DNA of 64,000 nt, taken from assembly GCF_024518835.1 (NCBI RefSeq), contig NZ_JANIGO010000004.1, forward strand, positions 62,001 through 126,000, in the 5' to 3' direction. Numbering within the stretch: the stretch's first letter is position 1; each line of letters begins with the position of its first letter. A program made the translations under genes and the position numbers. The stretch comes from Limnobacter humi (lineage in GTDB: Bacteria > Pseudomonadota > Gammaproteobacteria > Burkholderiales > Burkholderiaceae_B). This document shows positions 54,695 through 64,000 of this stretch, piece by piece. The notes below the pieces were generated by a model. It worked only from the letters and a program-made list of their open reading frames with translations. It had not been told where the DNA came from and searched no databases.

Positions 54695-55573
54695 TCAATC
54701 AATCAGTTGGTGGGCGCGCAACGCCGCATCAACTACAGGGTGATAATTCGTTTCCAGCCGAGTCAACGGCAACCGGATACCGGGCGCCATCAAACCCATT
54801 TTGGCCAGCGCGTATTTCACTGGAATGGGGTTGGCCTGGCAAAACATGGCTTTGTGCAAGTCCAACAATGACAGGTTGATGGCGTGGGCGGTCTGGGCAT
54901 CACCAGCCATCGCCGCTACACACAATTGATGCATCAACCGAGGTGCAACGTTGGCAGTTACGGAAATATTGCCTTTGCCACCCATCAGCATCAAATTCAC
55001 CGCAGTGGGGTCATCACCGCTGTACACAGCAAAGTGTTTGCTGCAATCCCGAACCAGCCAAGCCCCCCGCTCCAGATTGCCGGTGGCCTCTTTAATACCC
55101 ACGATACCAGGCACCTGACTCAAACGAACCACGGTCTCGTGCGCCAAGTCGGCAACGGTACGACCGGGTACGTTGTACAACACCACCGGCAAATCAACCG
55201 ATTCCGCCACTTTTCGGAAGTGTTGATACATGCCTTCCTGGGTGGGCTTGTTGTAATAAGGGACCACTTGCAAACTGGCAGCCGCTCCCACTTTTCGGGC
55301 GTACTCGGTCAGCTCGATGGCCTCGGTCGTGGAGTTTCCGCCTGTGCCCGCAATCACCGGAATGCGCCCTGCGGCTTGCTCGACAGCCACACGAATTAAC
55401 TCGCCATGCTCTTCCACATCAACGGTGGGCGATTCTCCGGTGGTGCCAACCGCCACAATGGAATCAGTGCCTTCCTGAATGTGCCAATCGATGAGCTTGC
55501 GGTAGCTGTCATAGTCCAGCGAACCGTCTTCAAACATCGGCGAAACAATCGCAACAATGCTGCCTGTGATCAT
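54695..55573 (-). CDS. dapA: 4-hydroxy-tetrahydrodipicolinate synthase
   Basis: First committed step of lysine/diaminopimelate synthesis, 292 residues. TIM-barrel with the catalytic lysine in [11 protein letters not shown], tyrosine in YNVPGRTV, and TTGESPT near 45. ATG at 55573. Also supplies diaminopimelate for peptidoglycan. Confidence 0.97.
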   Translation of the reverse strand: MITGSIVAIVSPMFEDGSLDYDSYRKLIDWHIQEGTDSIVAVGTTGESPTVDVEEHGELIRVAVEQAAGRIPVIAGTGGNSTTEAIELTEYARKVGAAASLQVVPYYNKPTQEGMYQHFRKVAESVDLPVVLYNVPGRTVADLAHETVVRLSQVPGIVGIKEATGNLERGAWLVRDCSKHFAVYSGDDPTAVNLMLMGGKGNISVTANVAPRLMHQLCVAAMAGDAQTAHAINLSLLDLHKAMFCQANPIPVKYALAKMGLMAPGIRLPLTRLETNYHPVVDAALRAHQLID

Positions 55574-55585
55574 TGAGTCCCTTCA

Positions 55586-56164
55586 CTAGAATGTATGCGT
55601 TTCAGATTGTATCTCAGACCATGGACCCGTAATGGCCACCAGTCGTTGAATCATCGCTGGACCCGGGGTGGTTCTTCGACCCTGTTCAAAACGCATGACC
55701 TGGGTTGAGGATAGACGCTGAAGAAGCTCACCGGGTTCCAGCAGAAAATCAGGATTTTTCGGTGACCCGAAACGGGCGTTGCCAGCCATGAATGTTTCAT
55801 AAACCAACACCCCGCCAACCGGCCTCAAACTCGCCAACAAAGCCTCAAAATGTGGTCGATACAAATAATTGGTAACCACAATGAGATCGTAGTGTGCCAA
55901 CGGCAATGGCCATTCGGGCTGTTCAAGGTCTAATTGTTCAAACCGGACATTGGCAGGCCAACGGGCGCGGTCCGGCACTTGACGGTCAACCGCATGCACA
56001 TCAAAGCCCAATTGTGCAAGATACCGCGAATGTCGCCCCGAACCACAGGCCAGATCAAGCGCCCTCAAGCCCTGACAAGGCCGGTGAGTGCCCCAAACCG
56101 ACTGGACAGCCGAAACCACCCAATCGGACGGGGTGCCCAAATCGCTGTGATTCATCCCCAACAC
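55586..56164 (-). CDS. class I SAM-dependent methyltransferase
   Basis: 192 residues. SAM motif I ALDLACGSGRHSRYLAQLGFDVHAVD and motif II-like region LPLAHYDLIVVTNYLYRPHF. Small-molecule or tellurite-type methyltransferase group; substrate unknown. The start is GTG at 56164 with GAGGG 4 nt before; ATG at 56155 is an alternative. 7 bp after trpS. Confidence 0.8.
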   Translation of the reverse strand: MLGMNHSDLGTPSDWVVSAVQSVWGTHRPCQGLRALDLACGSGRHSRYLAQLGFDVHAVDRQVPDRARWPANVRFEQLDLEQPEWPLPLAHYDLIVVTNYLYRPHFEALLASLRPVGGVLVYETFMAGNARFGSPKNPDFLLEPGELLQRLSSTQVMRFEQGRRTTPGPAMIQRLVAITGPWSEIQSETHTF

Positions 56165-56171
56165 AGCGCCC

Positions 56172-57374
56172 TCAGGTGTAACTCAAGCCCATGCTTTGCC
56201 GCACATCCCGCATGGTTTCCTGGGCAATCTGGCGGGCGCGCTCACAGCCGTCGGCGATGATATTTTTCACCAGCGTGGGATCCTCGCTGTACATGGCGGC
56301 ACGCTCACGCATCGGCGCCAGTTCGCGAACCACGGCGTCAATCACGGGTTCCTTGCATTCCAGGCAACCAATGCCAGCCGACTTGCACCCTTGCTGAACC
56401 CAGGCTTTTTGCTTCTCGTCGGAGTACACCTCGTGCAATTGCCACACCGGACATTTTTCGGGGTCGCCCGGGTCTGTCCGCCGCACCCGCTGAGGATCTG
56501 TGGGCATTTTGCGAATTTTCAGGCTGATGTTTTCCGGTGTTTCACGCAGTGACAAGGTATTTTGGTAACTTTTGGACATTTTCTGACCATCCAGCCCCGG
56601 CATCTTGGAAGCTTCGGTCAGCATGGCACGAGGCTCGGTCAAAATCAGTTTTCGAGCGCCTTCCAGATACCCGAACAAACGTTCGCGATCGGCGACACTC
56701 AAATTCTGCGTTTCACCCAACATGGCACGGGCCTGTTCCAGTGCGGCTTCATCACCCTGCTCTTGGAAACGGTTTCGCAAATCCAGCACCAGTTTCATGC
56801 GTTTGCTGCCGAGTTTTTTGGCAGCCTCCAACGCTTTGGCTTCAAAGCCTGGCTCCCGGCCGTACAAATGGTTAAAACGGCGCGCAATCTCACGGGTTAA
56901 TTCAATGTGCGGCACTTGGTCTTCACCCACCGGTACTTGAGTGGCTCGGTAAATCAGGATGTCTGCGGACTGCAACAACGGATAGCCCAGAAAACCATAG
57001 GTGGCCAAGTCTTTCTCGGACAATTTCTCCTGCTGATCTTTATAGGTCGGCACTCGTTCCAGCCAACCCAGTGGTGTGGACATGGACAACAACAAGTGCA
57101 ACTCCGCATGTTCGGGCACCTTGCTCTGGATGAATAGTGTGGCCTGGGATGGGTCGACACCGGCAGCCAGCCAATCGATCACCATGTCCCATACATTTGC
57201 CTCGATGATTTCGGGCGTTTCATAATGGGTGGTCAAGGCATGCCAGTCGGCCACGAAAAACAGGCAGGGAAACTCGTTTTGCAGCTTCACCCAGTTTTTC
57301 AACACACCGTGGTAATGCCCCAGGTGCAACAAGCCAGTTGGGCGCATGCCCGACAATACGCGTTCAGCAAACAT
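56172..57374 (-). CDS. trpS: tryptophanyl-tRNA synthetase
   Basis: 400-residue class I synthetase. Motifs: SGMRPTGLLHLGHYHGVL (HIGH region), GEDQVPHIELTREIARRFN, and KMSKS. A 60-residue C-terminal addition with Cys (QQGCKSAGIGCLECKEPV) is an insertion compared with the 334-residue E. coli enzyme, and typical of the longer betaproteobacterial form. ATG at 57374. Confidence 0.97.
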   Translation of the reverse strand: MFAERVLSGMRPTGLLHLGHYHGVLKNWVKLQNEFPCLFFVADWHALTTHYETPEIIEANVWDMVIDWLAAGVDPSQATLFIQSKVPEHAELHLLLSMSTPLGWLERVPTYKDQQEKLSEKDLATYGFLGYPLLQSADILIYRATQVPVGEDQVPHIELTREIARRFNHLYGREPGFEAKALEAAKKLGSKRMKLVLDLRNRFQEQGDEAALEQARAMLGETQNLSVADRERLFGYLEGARKLILTEPRAMLTEASKMPGLDGQKMSKSYQNTLSLRETPENISLKIRKMPTDPQRVRRTDPGDPEKCPVWQLHEVYSDEKQKAWVQQGCKSAGIGCLECKEPVIDAVVRELAPMRERAAMYSEDPTLVKNIIADGCERARQIAQETMRDVRQSMGLSYT

Positions 57375-57377
57375 GGT

Positions 57378-58040
57378 TTAAAGATTCAACAAAAAAGAAA
57401 GGACACCGACACCCGCCTGAACCACCGGTTGAATGAACACCGGCAAGACATTGAGCATCAACAGTGCGATGAGGATGATCATGCCATAGGGCTCGGTGCG
57501 GCTGAAACCGTAGGCTGCAGAACTGGGCAGGAAGCTAAACAGAATGCGTCCCCCATCCAGCGGCAAAATCGGCAACAGGTTCAGGGCGGCCAACACCAAG
57601 TTGACCATGATGCCGGCTCGCGCCATTTCCACAAAGAACGGCTCAGGCATGTTCAGCACCACCAACGCCTTCAGCAACAAGGCCCACAATAAGGCCATGA
57701 CAAAATTGGCCCCGGGGCCTGCAAAAGCCACGTACCGAATGTCGCGTTTGGGGTTTTTCAATTGCCCAAAGTTGACCGGTACAGGTTTGGCCCACCCAAA
57801 CAACATGGGTCCAGCCCCAACCAGGCTGGATGTGATCAAGATCAAGATGGGTAACGCCACAGTACCCATCGGGTCAATGTGCTTCAACGGGTTTAATGTA
57901 ATCCGTCCCGCCCACAAGGCGGTCTTGTCGCCATACAGGCGGGCCACATAACCATGGGCAGCTTCATGCAGCGTGATTGCAAACAGCACGGGAAGTGCAT
58001 ACACCGCAATGGTTTGAATGATGGAACCGTCCATGTTCAC
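57378..58040 (-). CDS. site-2 protease (M50-family) membrane metalloprotease
   Basis: 220 residues, about five membrane segments. Zinc motif HEAAH (25-29) and the third ligand in NLLPILPLDGGR (about 160). The group is the small FtsH-like SpoIVFB-related/S2P set; targets unknown. Start GTG at 58040 overlaps the upstream stop codon (GTGA); ATG at 58034 is possible. 3 bp before trpS. Confidence 0.87.
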   Translation of the reverse strand: MNMDGSIIQTIAVYALPVLFAITLHEAAHGYVARLYGDKTALWAGRITLNPLKHIDPMGTVALPILILITSSLVGAGPMLFGWAKPVPVNFGQLKNPKRDIRYVAFAGPGANFVMALLWALLLKALVVLNMPEPFFVEMARAGIMVNLVLAALNLLPILPLDGGRILFSFLPSSAAYGFSRTEPYGMIILIALLMLNVLPVFIQPVVQAGVGVLSFLLNL

Positions 58041-58702
58041 AAGGCCTCTTGTTCGTCGATTTCGATGGGTTCCAGTGGCCCCGTCAATGGCCCTGCCCCC
58101 AAACGCACCACCACTGGCTCATCGCTGGTCCAGTCAATCACCGTGGTGGGCAAAGCGCCGCAATATTCGCCATCATCCACAATCAAATCGAGATCATGGC
58201 CCATGGCCTCTTCCACTTCCCAACCACTGCGGCAGGGTTCATCCATGCCGGGCAATTGGGCTGTGGTGGCAATAAGGGGGCCGTTGGTGTGTTCCAGCAA
58301 GGCTTGAACCACTGCGTGATTGGGCACACGCAGGCCAATCGATTTTTTGGACGGATGAGACACTCGTTTGGGCACCTCACGGGTGGCTTCCAGAATAAAG
58401 GTGTAAGGCCCCGGGTAGATGGACTTCAACAGCCGGTATTGAACATTGTTCACCTTGGCATAACTGCCCAGGTCGCTCAAGTCTTTGCACAACAGCGCCA
58501 AATGCTGTTTTTCAGAAATCCCCTTTAAGCGACGCAAACGCTCTACCGCGTTTTTGTCATCCAGCTGGCACACCAGGGCGTAACAACTGTCTGTCGGTAT
58601 GGCCGCAATGGCCCCGCCGTTGATGAGGTCGGCAGCCTGTTTGCAGGTTCGGGGTTGGGGGTTGTCAGGATGAACGTTGAAAAACTGGGCCAAAAGAACC
58701 AC
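58037..58702 (-). CDS. Sua5/YciO/YrdC-family protein (YciO type)
   Basis: 221 residues. The N-terminal nucleotide/tRNA-binding motif GGAIAAIPTDSCYALVC and KGISEKQHLALLCKD are typical of the family that makes threonylcarbamoyl-AMP for tRNA t6A. This one looks more like the YciO branch than TsaC, so its role in t6A is not assured. GTG at 58702; stop overlaps the protease start. Confidence 0.82.
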   Translation of the reverse strand: MVLLAQFFNVHPDNPQPRTCKQAADLINGGAIAAIPTDSCYALVCQLDDKNAVERLRRLKGISEKQHLALLCKDLSDLGSYAKVNNVQYRLLKSIYPGPYTFILEATREVPKRVSHPSKKSIGLRVPNHAVVQALLEHTNGPLIATTAQLPGMDEPCRSGWEVEEAMGHDLDLIVDDGEYCGALPTTVIDWTSDEPVVVRLGAGPLTGPLEPIEIDEQEAL

Positions 58703-58708
58703 GCCTTG

Positions 58709-59635
58709 TTACGAGACCAGATGGGCCCAATTATCCCAGATTGGTACGCACCCATCCGGCAGGGGCGGCAATTCGCCCAGATTTACGCGTGACTCCGTGG
58801 GCCCATGAAAATCCGACCCGCGAGAGGCTTTCAGACCACAACGCACCGACTTGGCAGCGAAGTATTTGTACTCATCCACCGTGTGGCTACCCGTCACCAC
58901 TTCAATGCCCGTTCCTCCCAGTGCGATGAACTGATCAATCAAGGCATCCATCTGAAGTGGACTTAAACGATATCGACCGGGGTGTGCAATAACAGCCTGT
59001 CCGTTAGACTCCAGAATCCATCGAACCGCGTTGGCCAGGGTGGCCCATTCGTGCGGCACATAGCCCGGTTTTCCAGGGGTCAGGAAGCGTTCAAAGACTT
59101 CGCGCACCTCGGTGCAAACGCCCGTTTCCACCAAATGACGCGCAAAGTGGGTTCGACTGATCAGCGCCGGATTGCCGACATACGTCAATGCCCCCTCATA
59201 GGCCCCTTCAATACCCACTTTGGCCAGCAAACGGCCCATTTCACGGGCCCGTTCGGTGCGACCATCCCGCACGCTGGCCAATCCTTCTGCCAGAGCAGAC
59301 TGCTCAAACTCTACATTCAAACCCACAATGTGCAGGGTTTCGCCAGCCCAAGTGACGGAGATTTCGACACCGGGGATAAACACCAAGCCATGGGCTTGCG
59401 CGGCGGCTTTGGCCCGCGCTAGGCCACCCACTTCATCATGGTCGGTCAGCGACCACAGTTGTACACCGTTGGCCGCAGCCCGTGCCGCCAAGTCTTCCGG
59501 GGTCAGGGTACCATCGGACACCACTGAGTGGCAGTGCAAATCCGCGTTGATGCGATGAGGATCCACCCAAGCGGATCGACTCAAGGCTTGGGCGGGATTG
59601 CGGTATGGCGTTGTTGCGTGAACTTCGTTCATCAT
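58709..59635 (-). CDS. PHP-domain phosphatase (3',5'-nucleoside bisphosphate phosphatase-like)
   Basis: 308 residues. PHP metal motifs: DLHCHSVVSDG, LTDHDEVGG, PGVEIS, IAHPGRYRL, SDFH. The family includes RNase AM / TrpH, which degrades pAp and short RNA 5' ends. ATG at 59635 or the adjacent 59632. Upstream in the nine-gene operon, between DUF455 and YciO genes. Confidence 0.86.
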   Translation of the reverse strand: MMNEVHATTPYRNPAQALSRSAWVDPHRINADLHCHSVVSDGTLTPEDLAARAAANGVQLWSLTDHDEVGGLARAKAAAQAHGLVFIPGVEISVTWAGETLHIVGLNVEFEQSALAEGLASVRDGRTERAREMGRLLAKVGIEGAYEGALTYVGNPALISRTHFARHLVETGVCTEVREVFERFLTPGKPGYVPHEWATLANAVRWILESNGQAVIAHPGRYRLSPLQMDALIDQFIALGGTGIEVVTGSHTVDEYKYFAAKSVRCGLKASRGSDFHGPTESRVNLGELPPLPDGCVPIWDNWAHLVS

Positions 59636-59649
59636 CTGATCTTACACCC

Positions 59650-60453
59650 TCATTGCTGGGCCAGTTCAATTTGGTGCAACCAGGCCAGTTCCAATTCGCT
59701 GAAACCGGCATCCCGACGTGCTGGATAATTGAATGGCGACCGTGGAGCTGGTGCGCTGTATTGGGCCAGCAATTGTTCAAAGGCTGCCACAGGTTCAAGA
59801 CCTTGATGTTGGCACTGCACATTAAACCAACGGTTGCCAATGGCCACATGACCAATCTCGTCCCGAAGAATGATGTCCAGCACTTGGGCGCTGTGCAAGT
59901 CCCCCGCTGATTTGAGCTTGTCCCGAATGGCGGGCGACACATCCAAGCCCCGAGCCTCCAGCAAACGGGGCACCAAGGCCAGTCGAGCCATCAAACTACC
60001 CGCTGTTTTTTCCGCCATTTGCCACAAACCATCGTGGGCGGGGTAATCGCCATAAGCCACGCCATAGTCTGCCAAGCGTTCGCACAACAGGGTGTGGTGA
60101 TAAGCCTCCTCACGGGCCACCTGTAGCCACTCACGATAAAAATCAACTGGTTGCCCCGCAAACCGCACCACCAGGTCCAAAGCCAGGTTAATGGCATTGA
60201 ATTCAATGTGCGCCAGGGCATGCAACAACATGCCCCGCCCGGTGTCGTCCCCCACACCACGGGTCGGCACCTCACGAGGATGAACAAGTCGCGGTTTGTC
60301 CGGCCGCCCAACCCGGGGAGTCAGCACAGCCGCTGGGTCAACTGGCCCATCCACTGCCAAACCCAGCACGGCATTCACCTTGTCAGACGGATTGACATGG
60401 GACAGCGCGCTGGCGGCTTGGGTGCGGATTTCAGGCAGTACAACAGGGGTCAT
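59650..60453 (-). CDS. DUF455 ferritin-like protein
   Basis: 267 residues, helical. Ferritin-like metal residues look present: ALAHIEFNAINLALD, REEAYHHTLL, LRDEIGHVAIGNRWF. Diiron protein of unknown function, some relatives in tRNA or Fe-S metabolism. ATG at 60453. Likely first gene of the nine-gene minus-strand operon; diverges from the gamma-carbonic anhydrase across 68 bp. Confidence 0.85.
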   Translation of the reverse strand: MTPVVLPEIRTQAASALSHVNPSDKVNAVLGLAVDGPVDPAAVLTPRVGRPDKPRLVHPREVPTRGVGDDTGRGMLLHALAHIEFNAINLALDLVVRFAGQPVDFYREWLQVAREEAYHHTLLCERLADYGVAYGDYPAHDGLWQMAEKTAGSLMARLALVPRLLEARGLDVSPAIRDKLKSAGDLHSAQVLDIILRDEIGHVAIGNRWFNVQCQHQGLEPVAAFEQLLAQYSAPAPRSPFNYPARRDAGFSELELAWLHQIELAQQ

Positions 60454-60521
60454 GGCGATGGGGCAGCAACATCTCTCGTGGTATTTTAGTTCATCCCCTC
60501 AACATTCGCAGGACTACACGC

Positions 60522-61046
60522 ATGGCAAAGTATTCAGTCGATGGCGTTGCCCCTATCGTTCACAGCAGCGCCTATGTGGCCGACATGGCCAGCATTATCG
60601 GTCAGGTTCAACTGGATGAAAACACCTCAGTGTGGGACTTTGCTGCACTGCGCGGCGACAACGAACTCATTCACATTCAGGCAGGCAGCAATGTGCAGGA
60701 AGGCGCTGTGCTGCACACCGACATTGGATTCCCTTTGACCGTGGGCAAACTGGTGACCGTGGGCCATCAAGCCTGTTTGCACGGTTGCACGGTGGGGGAT
60801 GGAAGCTTGATCGGCATTCGGGCCGTGGTGCTCAATGGCGCAAAAATTGGAAAACACTGTATCATCGGCGCCGGCGCACTCATCACCGAGGGCAAAGAGA
60901 TTCCGGACCGCTCGCTGGTGGTGGGATCTCCTGGAAAAATCGTCCGCACATTGAGTGATGAAGATGTAGCCCGCCTGATTGGCGCACAGTTTTATATTGA
61001 AAAGGCCAAAGTCTTTAAAAACACCCTGGCACGTCTGCCTGACTGA
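60522..61046 (+). CDS. gamma-carbonic anhydrase family protein
   Basis: 174-residue left-handed beta-helix, of the YrdA/CaiE type. Hexapeptide repeats run from residue 15 to 130, with metal His residues in HTDIG and VGHQACLHGC. Whether it hydrates CO2 is uncertain: several YrdA relatives are inactive. ATG at 60522. hslO follows 30 bp downstream. Confidence 0.87.
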   Translation: MAKYSVDGVAPIVHSSAYVADMASIIGQVQLDENTSVWDFAALRGDNELIHIQAGSNVQEGAVLHTDIGFPLTVGKLVTVGHQACLHGCTVGDGSLIGIRAVVLNGAKIGKHCIIGAGALITEGKEIPDRSLVVGSPGKIVRTLSDEDVARLIGAQFYIEKAKVFKNTLARLPD

Positions 61047-61075
61047 CCGGGGTGCCATTTGTATGCTGGATTGTC

Positions 61076-61993
61076 ATGACCGATACCCTTCGCACCCTTG
61101 TTTTTGAAACAGCCAGTGTACGGGCTCAATTGGTGAGCCTGAACGACAGCTGGACAGCCATCGCAAGAAACCACGATCACCCACCTGCTGTGCTAGAAAT
61201 GTTGGGGCAGTTGGTGGCCGCCAGTGCGGTTCTGTCCGCGTCACTCAAATTTGAAGGGTCGCTGATTTTGCAAATCCAGGGAGATGGGCCGGTGAAACTG
61301 GCTGTGGCCGAGTGCAACAGCCGTTTGGGATTAAGGGCCACCGTCAAAATTGCCGAAGGCACAACAATCGCCCCCGAGGCAACCTTCGCGGAATTGGTCA
61401 ACCAGCAGGGCAAAGGCATCTGTGTGATTGTGCTGGATCCGCGCAACCGCCTACCGGGACAATCACCGTATCAAGGGGTTGTTCCTTTGGTGGGCAACAG
61501 CGTGGCCGATGCGCTGGAGGCTTACATGCACAGCTCCGAACAGCTGGAAACCCGCTTGGTGCTGAATGCCGATGCCACCAAAGCCAGCGGCTTGATGCTG
61601 CAACAAATGCCGACCAGCGGCGGCAAATCGGTAGAAGCCCAGTTTGACCCAGATGGCTGGCCTCGTTTGGTCGCACTGGCCAATACACTGCAAGCAGATG
61701 AGCACTTGTCCACAGCGTTGGATGAGCTCGCAACACGCCTTTTTTGGGAAGAAAACCCGGCCGTGCTTGCTGACCGCCATCCCCACTTTGAATGCAGTTG
61801 TTCGGCAGACAAAGTGCGATCCATGTTGGTCACCCTGGGTGAAGCGGAAGTGAGGGAAGCATTGTCAGAGAATCCCACATTGGAAGTGCAGTGTGATTTC
61901 TGTGGAACAAATTACAGCTTCAACCAAGCTGATTGCCTGGCTTTGTTCAAAAATGACGAAGGCAGCGACGAGGAAAAACCCACGCTGCATTGA
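61076..61993 (+). CDS. hslO: redox-regulated chaperone Hsp33
   Basis: 305 residues. The zinc/redox switch at the C-terminus is intact: CSC (FECSCS) and CDFC (VQCDFCGTNYSF). Oxidation releases zinc and activates holdase function. ATG at 61076 (MTDTLRTLVFE) is chosen; the residues upstream are not conserved. Convergent with ftsB. Confidence 0.95.
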   Translation: MTDTLRTLVFETASVRAQLVSLNDSWTAIARNHDHPPAVLEMLGQLVAASAVLSASLKFEGSLILQIQGDGPVKLAVAECNSRLGLRATVKIAEGTTIAPEATFAELVNQQGKGICVIVLDPRNRLPGQSPYQGVVPLVGNSVADALEAYMHSSEQLETRLVLNADATKASGLMLQQMPTSGGKSVEAQFDPDGWPRLVALANTLQADEHLSTALDELATRLFWEENPAVLADRHPHFECSCSADKVRSMLVTLGEAEVREALSENPTLEVQCDFCGTNYSFNQADCLALFKNDEGSDEEKPTLH

Positions 61994-62003
61994 AAGAAAT
62001 CGT

Positions 62004-62372
62004 TCAGTCGTCCAGCGCAGGGCTGTCTGATTTGTTTCCCTTGTTGGCAGGTTTGGCCCCCGGAATGCTCGGTACCGAGGTGGTTACACCGGGCTTTGGA
62101 TCGATCAGCTGGATAAACGTCTCGCCAGGCTTGACCATGCCGAAGTCGTTTCGGGCACGCTCCTCGACAGCTTCAACGCCATCGCGCAAGCTGCGCACAT
62201 CGCCTTCCAACTGCTGATTGCGCAAGCGCAACGACTCATTGACTTTGCGTTGTTGGGCCAACTGCTGTTCCAGTTCGTGGACGCGCATCAACCCCCCTTT
62301 TCCAAACCACAAGGGATACTGCAACAGGGCCAGCAAAGCCAACAGGGTGAACGAGAGGATTCGGCGATTCAT
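62004..62372 (-). CDS. ftsB: cell division protein FtsB
   Basis: 122-residue divisome protein: single membrane helix (SFTLLALLALLQYPLWFG), a coiled coil (VHELEQQLAQQRKVNESLRLRNQQLEGDVRSL) and the C-terminal ERARNDFGMVKPGE motif. ATG at 62372. Downstream of eno, as in most gamma- and betaproteobacteria; the two are separated by a strong hairpin. Confidence 0.95.
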   Translation of the reverse strand: MNRRILSFTLLALLALLQYPLWFGKGGLMRVHELEQQLAQQRKVNESLRLRNQQLEGDVRSLRDGVEAVEERARNDFGMVKPGETFIQLIDPKPGVTTSVPSIPGAKPANKGNKSDSPALDD

Positions 62373-62378
62373 GCAAAG

Positions 62379-62400
62379 AGGCCCTGCTTTCGCAGGGCCT
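62379..62400 (-). promoter_or_regulatory. hairpin between eno and ftsB
   Basis: Perfect 9-bp stem with a GAAA loop on the minus strand, ending 7 nt before the ftsB ATG. It contains AGGG, which could pair away the ftsB ribosome binding site. No T-run follows, so it is not a usual terminator. Confidence 0.6.
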
Positions 62401-62414
62401 GATCAAGCTGGGTT

Positions 62415-63716
<1,302 letters not shown>

Positions 63717-63727
63717 TCAGATTCTGT

Positions 63728-64000
63728 TCAGGATTTCATCAAATCTTGTTCAGCCAGGGGCTGGGCTTTGACCAGTCGGTCCAGTGCCTGAAGGGTTTGC
63801 AACAGGGCTTTCATGCGGGGCAAAGGCCAAGCGTTGGGCCCATCGGACATGGCTTTGGCAGGGTCCGGGTGGGTTTCCATGAACAGACCAGCCACACCCA
63901 CAGCCACGGCGGCACGGGCCAGCACCGGAACAAATTCACGTTGACCACCGGAGGCAGTGCCCTGCCCGCCTGGCAATTGCACACTGTGTGTTGCATCGAA
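63728..64000 (-). CDS. kdsA: 3-deoxy-8-phosphooctulonate synthase, C-terminal part (start outside window)
   Basis: About 91 codons of the C-terminus are in the window, starting at [14 protein letters not shown] and including [13 protein letters not shown], both characteristic of KdsA. The N-terminal two-thirds lies past 64000. It makes KDO-8-phosphate for LPS. 29 bp before eno. Confidence 0.95.
   Translation of the reverse strand, partial: FDATHSVQLPGGQGTASGGQREFVPVLARAAVAVGVAGLFMETHPDPAKAMSDGPNAWPLPRMKALLQTLQALDRLVKAQPLAEQDLMKS

Overview
The window looks like a chromosomal segment of a betaproteobacterium in the order Burkholderiales. Supporting evidence is the moderate GC content, the gene orders rpsF-priB-rpsR-rplI, cysS/TPR/ppi/lpxH/cysE/trmJ/suhB and kdsA-eno-ftsB, and the protein sequences themselves. 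A Limnobacter-like genus is my best guess, from general resemblance only. No rRNA, tRNA, CRISPR array, phage or insertion sequence was found. Coding density is very high; the one gene-poor stretch over 300 bp (28794-29118) holds a terminator and an unlisted 41-codon gene.

Layout. 1-5.1 kb (minus): an NtrC-type regulator, its sensor kinase, mobB and moeA (cut by the window edge), all overlapping. 5.2-9.2 kb (minus): aminotransferase, hom and thrC. 9.3-12.4 kb (plus): Mth938-like protein, small EamA-type transporter, peroxiredoxin and PhoH-like PIN/ATPase. 12.5-15.6 kb (minus): dnaB, then the S6-PriB-S18-L9 operon with a clear promoter and structured leader.

15.7-31.8 kb is the most distinctive part, rich in acyl-lipid genes: two acyl-CoA synthetases, a coniferyl/fatty-type aldehyde dehydrogenase, two lipases, a patatin phospholipase, a 661-residue two-domain reductase closely resembling the Marinobacter fatty acyl-CoA reductase that makes fatty alcohols, two different phasins, and a TetR regulator in an operon with a bacterial acyl-CoA-binding protein. 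Together they suggest handling, reduction and granule storage of acyl chains (PHA and perhaps wax or fatty alcohol). No PHA synthase or wax-ester synthase lies in the window. prfC and an ArsR regulator with three cysteines are embedded here.

31.9-39.8 kb: a surface-antigen-like protein, a DUF3501 protein, a superfamily I helicase whose N-terminal NERD-like nuclease domain appears to have lost its catalytic residues, a DnaQ-like exonuclease, and the minus-strand run cysS-alkA-accA-tilS. 39.9-44 kb (plus): a TPR protein and an L,D-transpeptidase that both end in an NTF2-like domain, then a periplasmic cyclophilin and lpxH. 44-50.3 kb: cysE and trmJ (minus), suhB, mutS and a secreted metallophosphoesterase (plus).

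50.3-64 kb: slyD, a JmjC-type ribosomal oxygenase, an Ala/Pro-repeat lipoprotein with a 16-bp palindrome at its candidate promoter, then a tightly packed minus-strand operon of nine genes (DUF455, PHP phosphatase, YciO-type protein, M50 protease, trpS, methyltransferase, dapA, bamC, MBL hydrolase). The window ends with a gamma-carbonic anhydrase, hslO, ftsB, eno and the 3' end of kdsA. Most genes outside the lipid region are core housekeeping functions.
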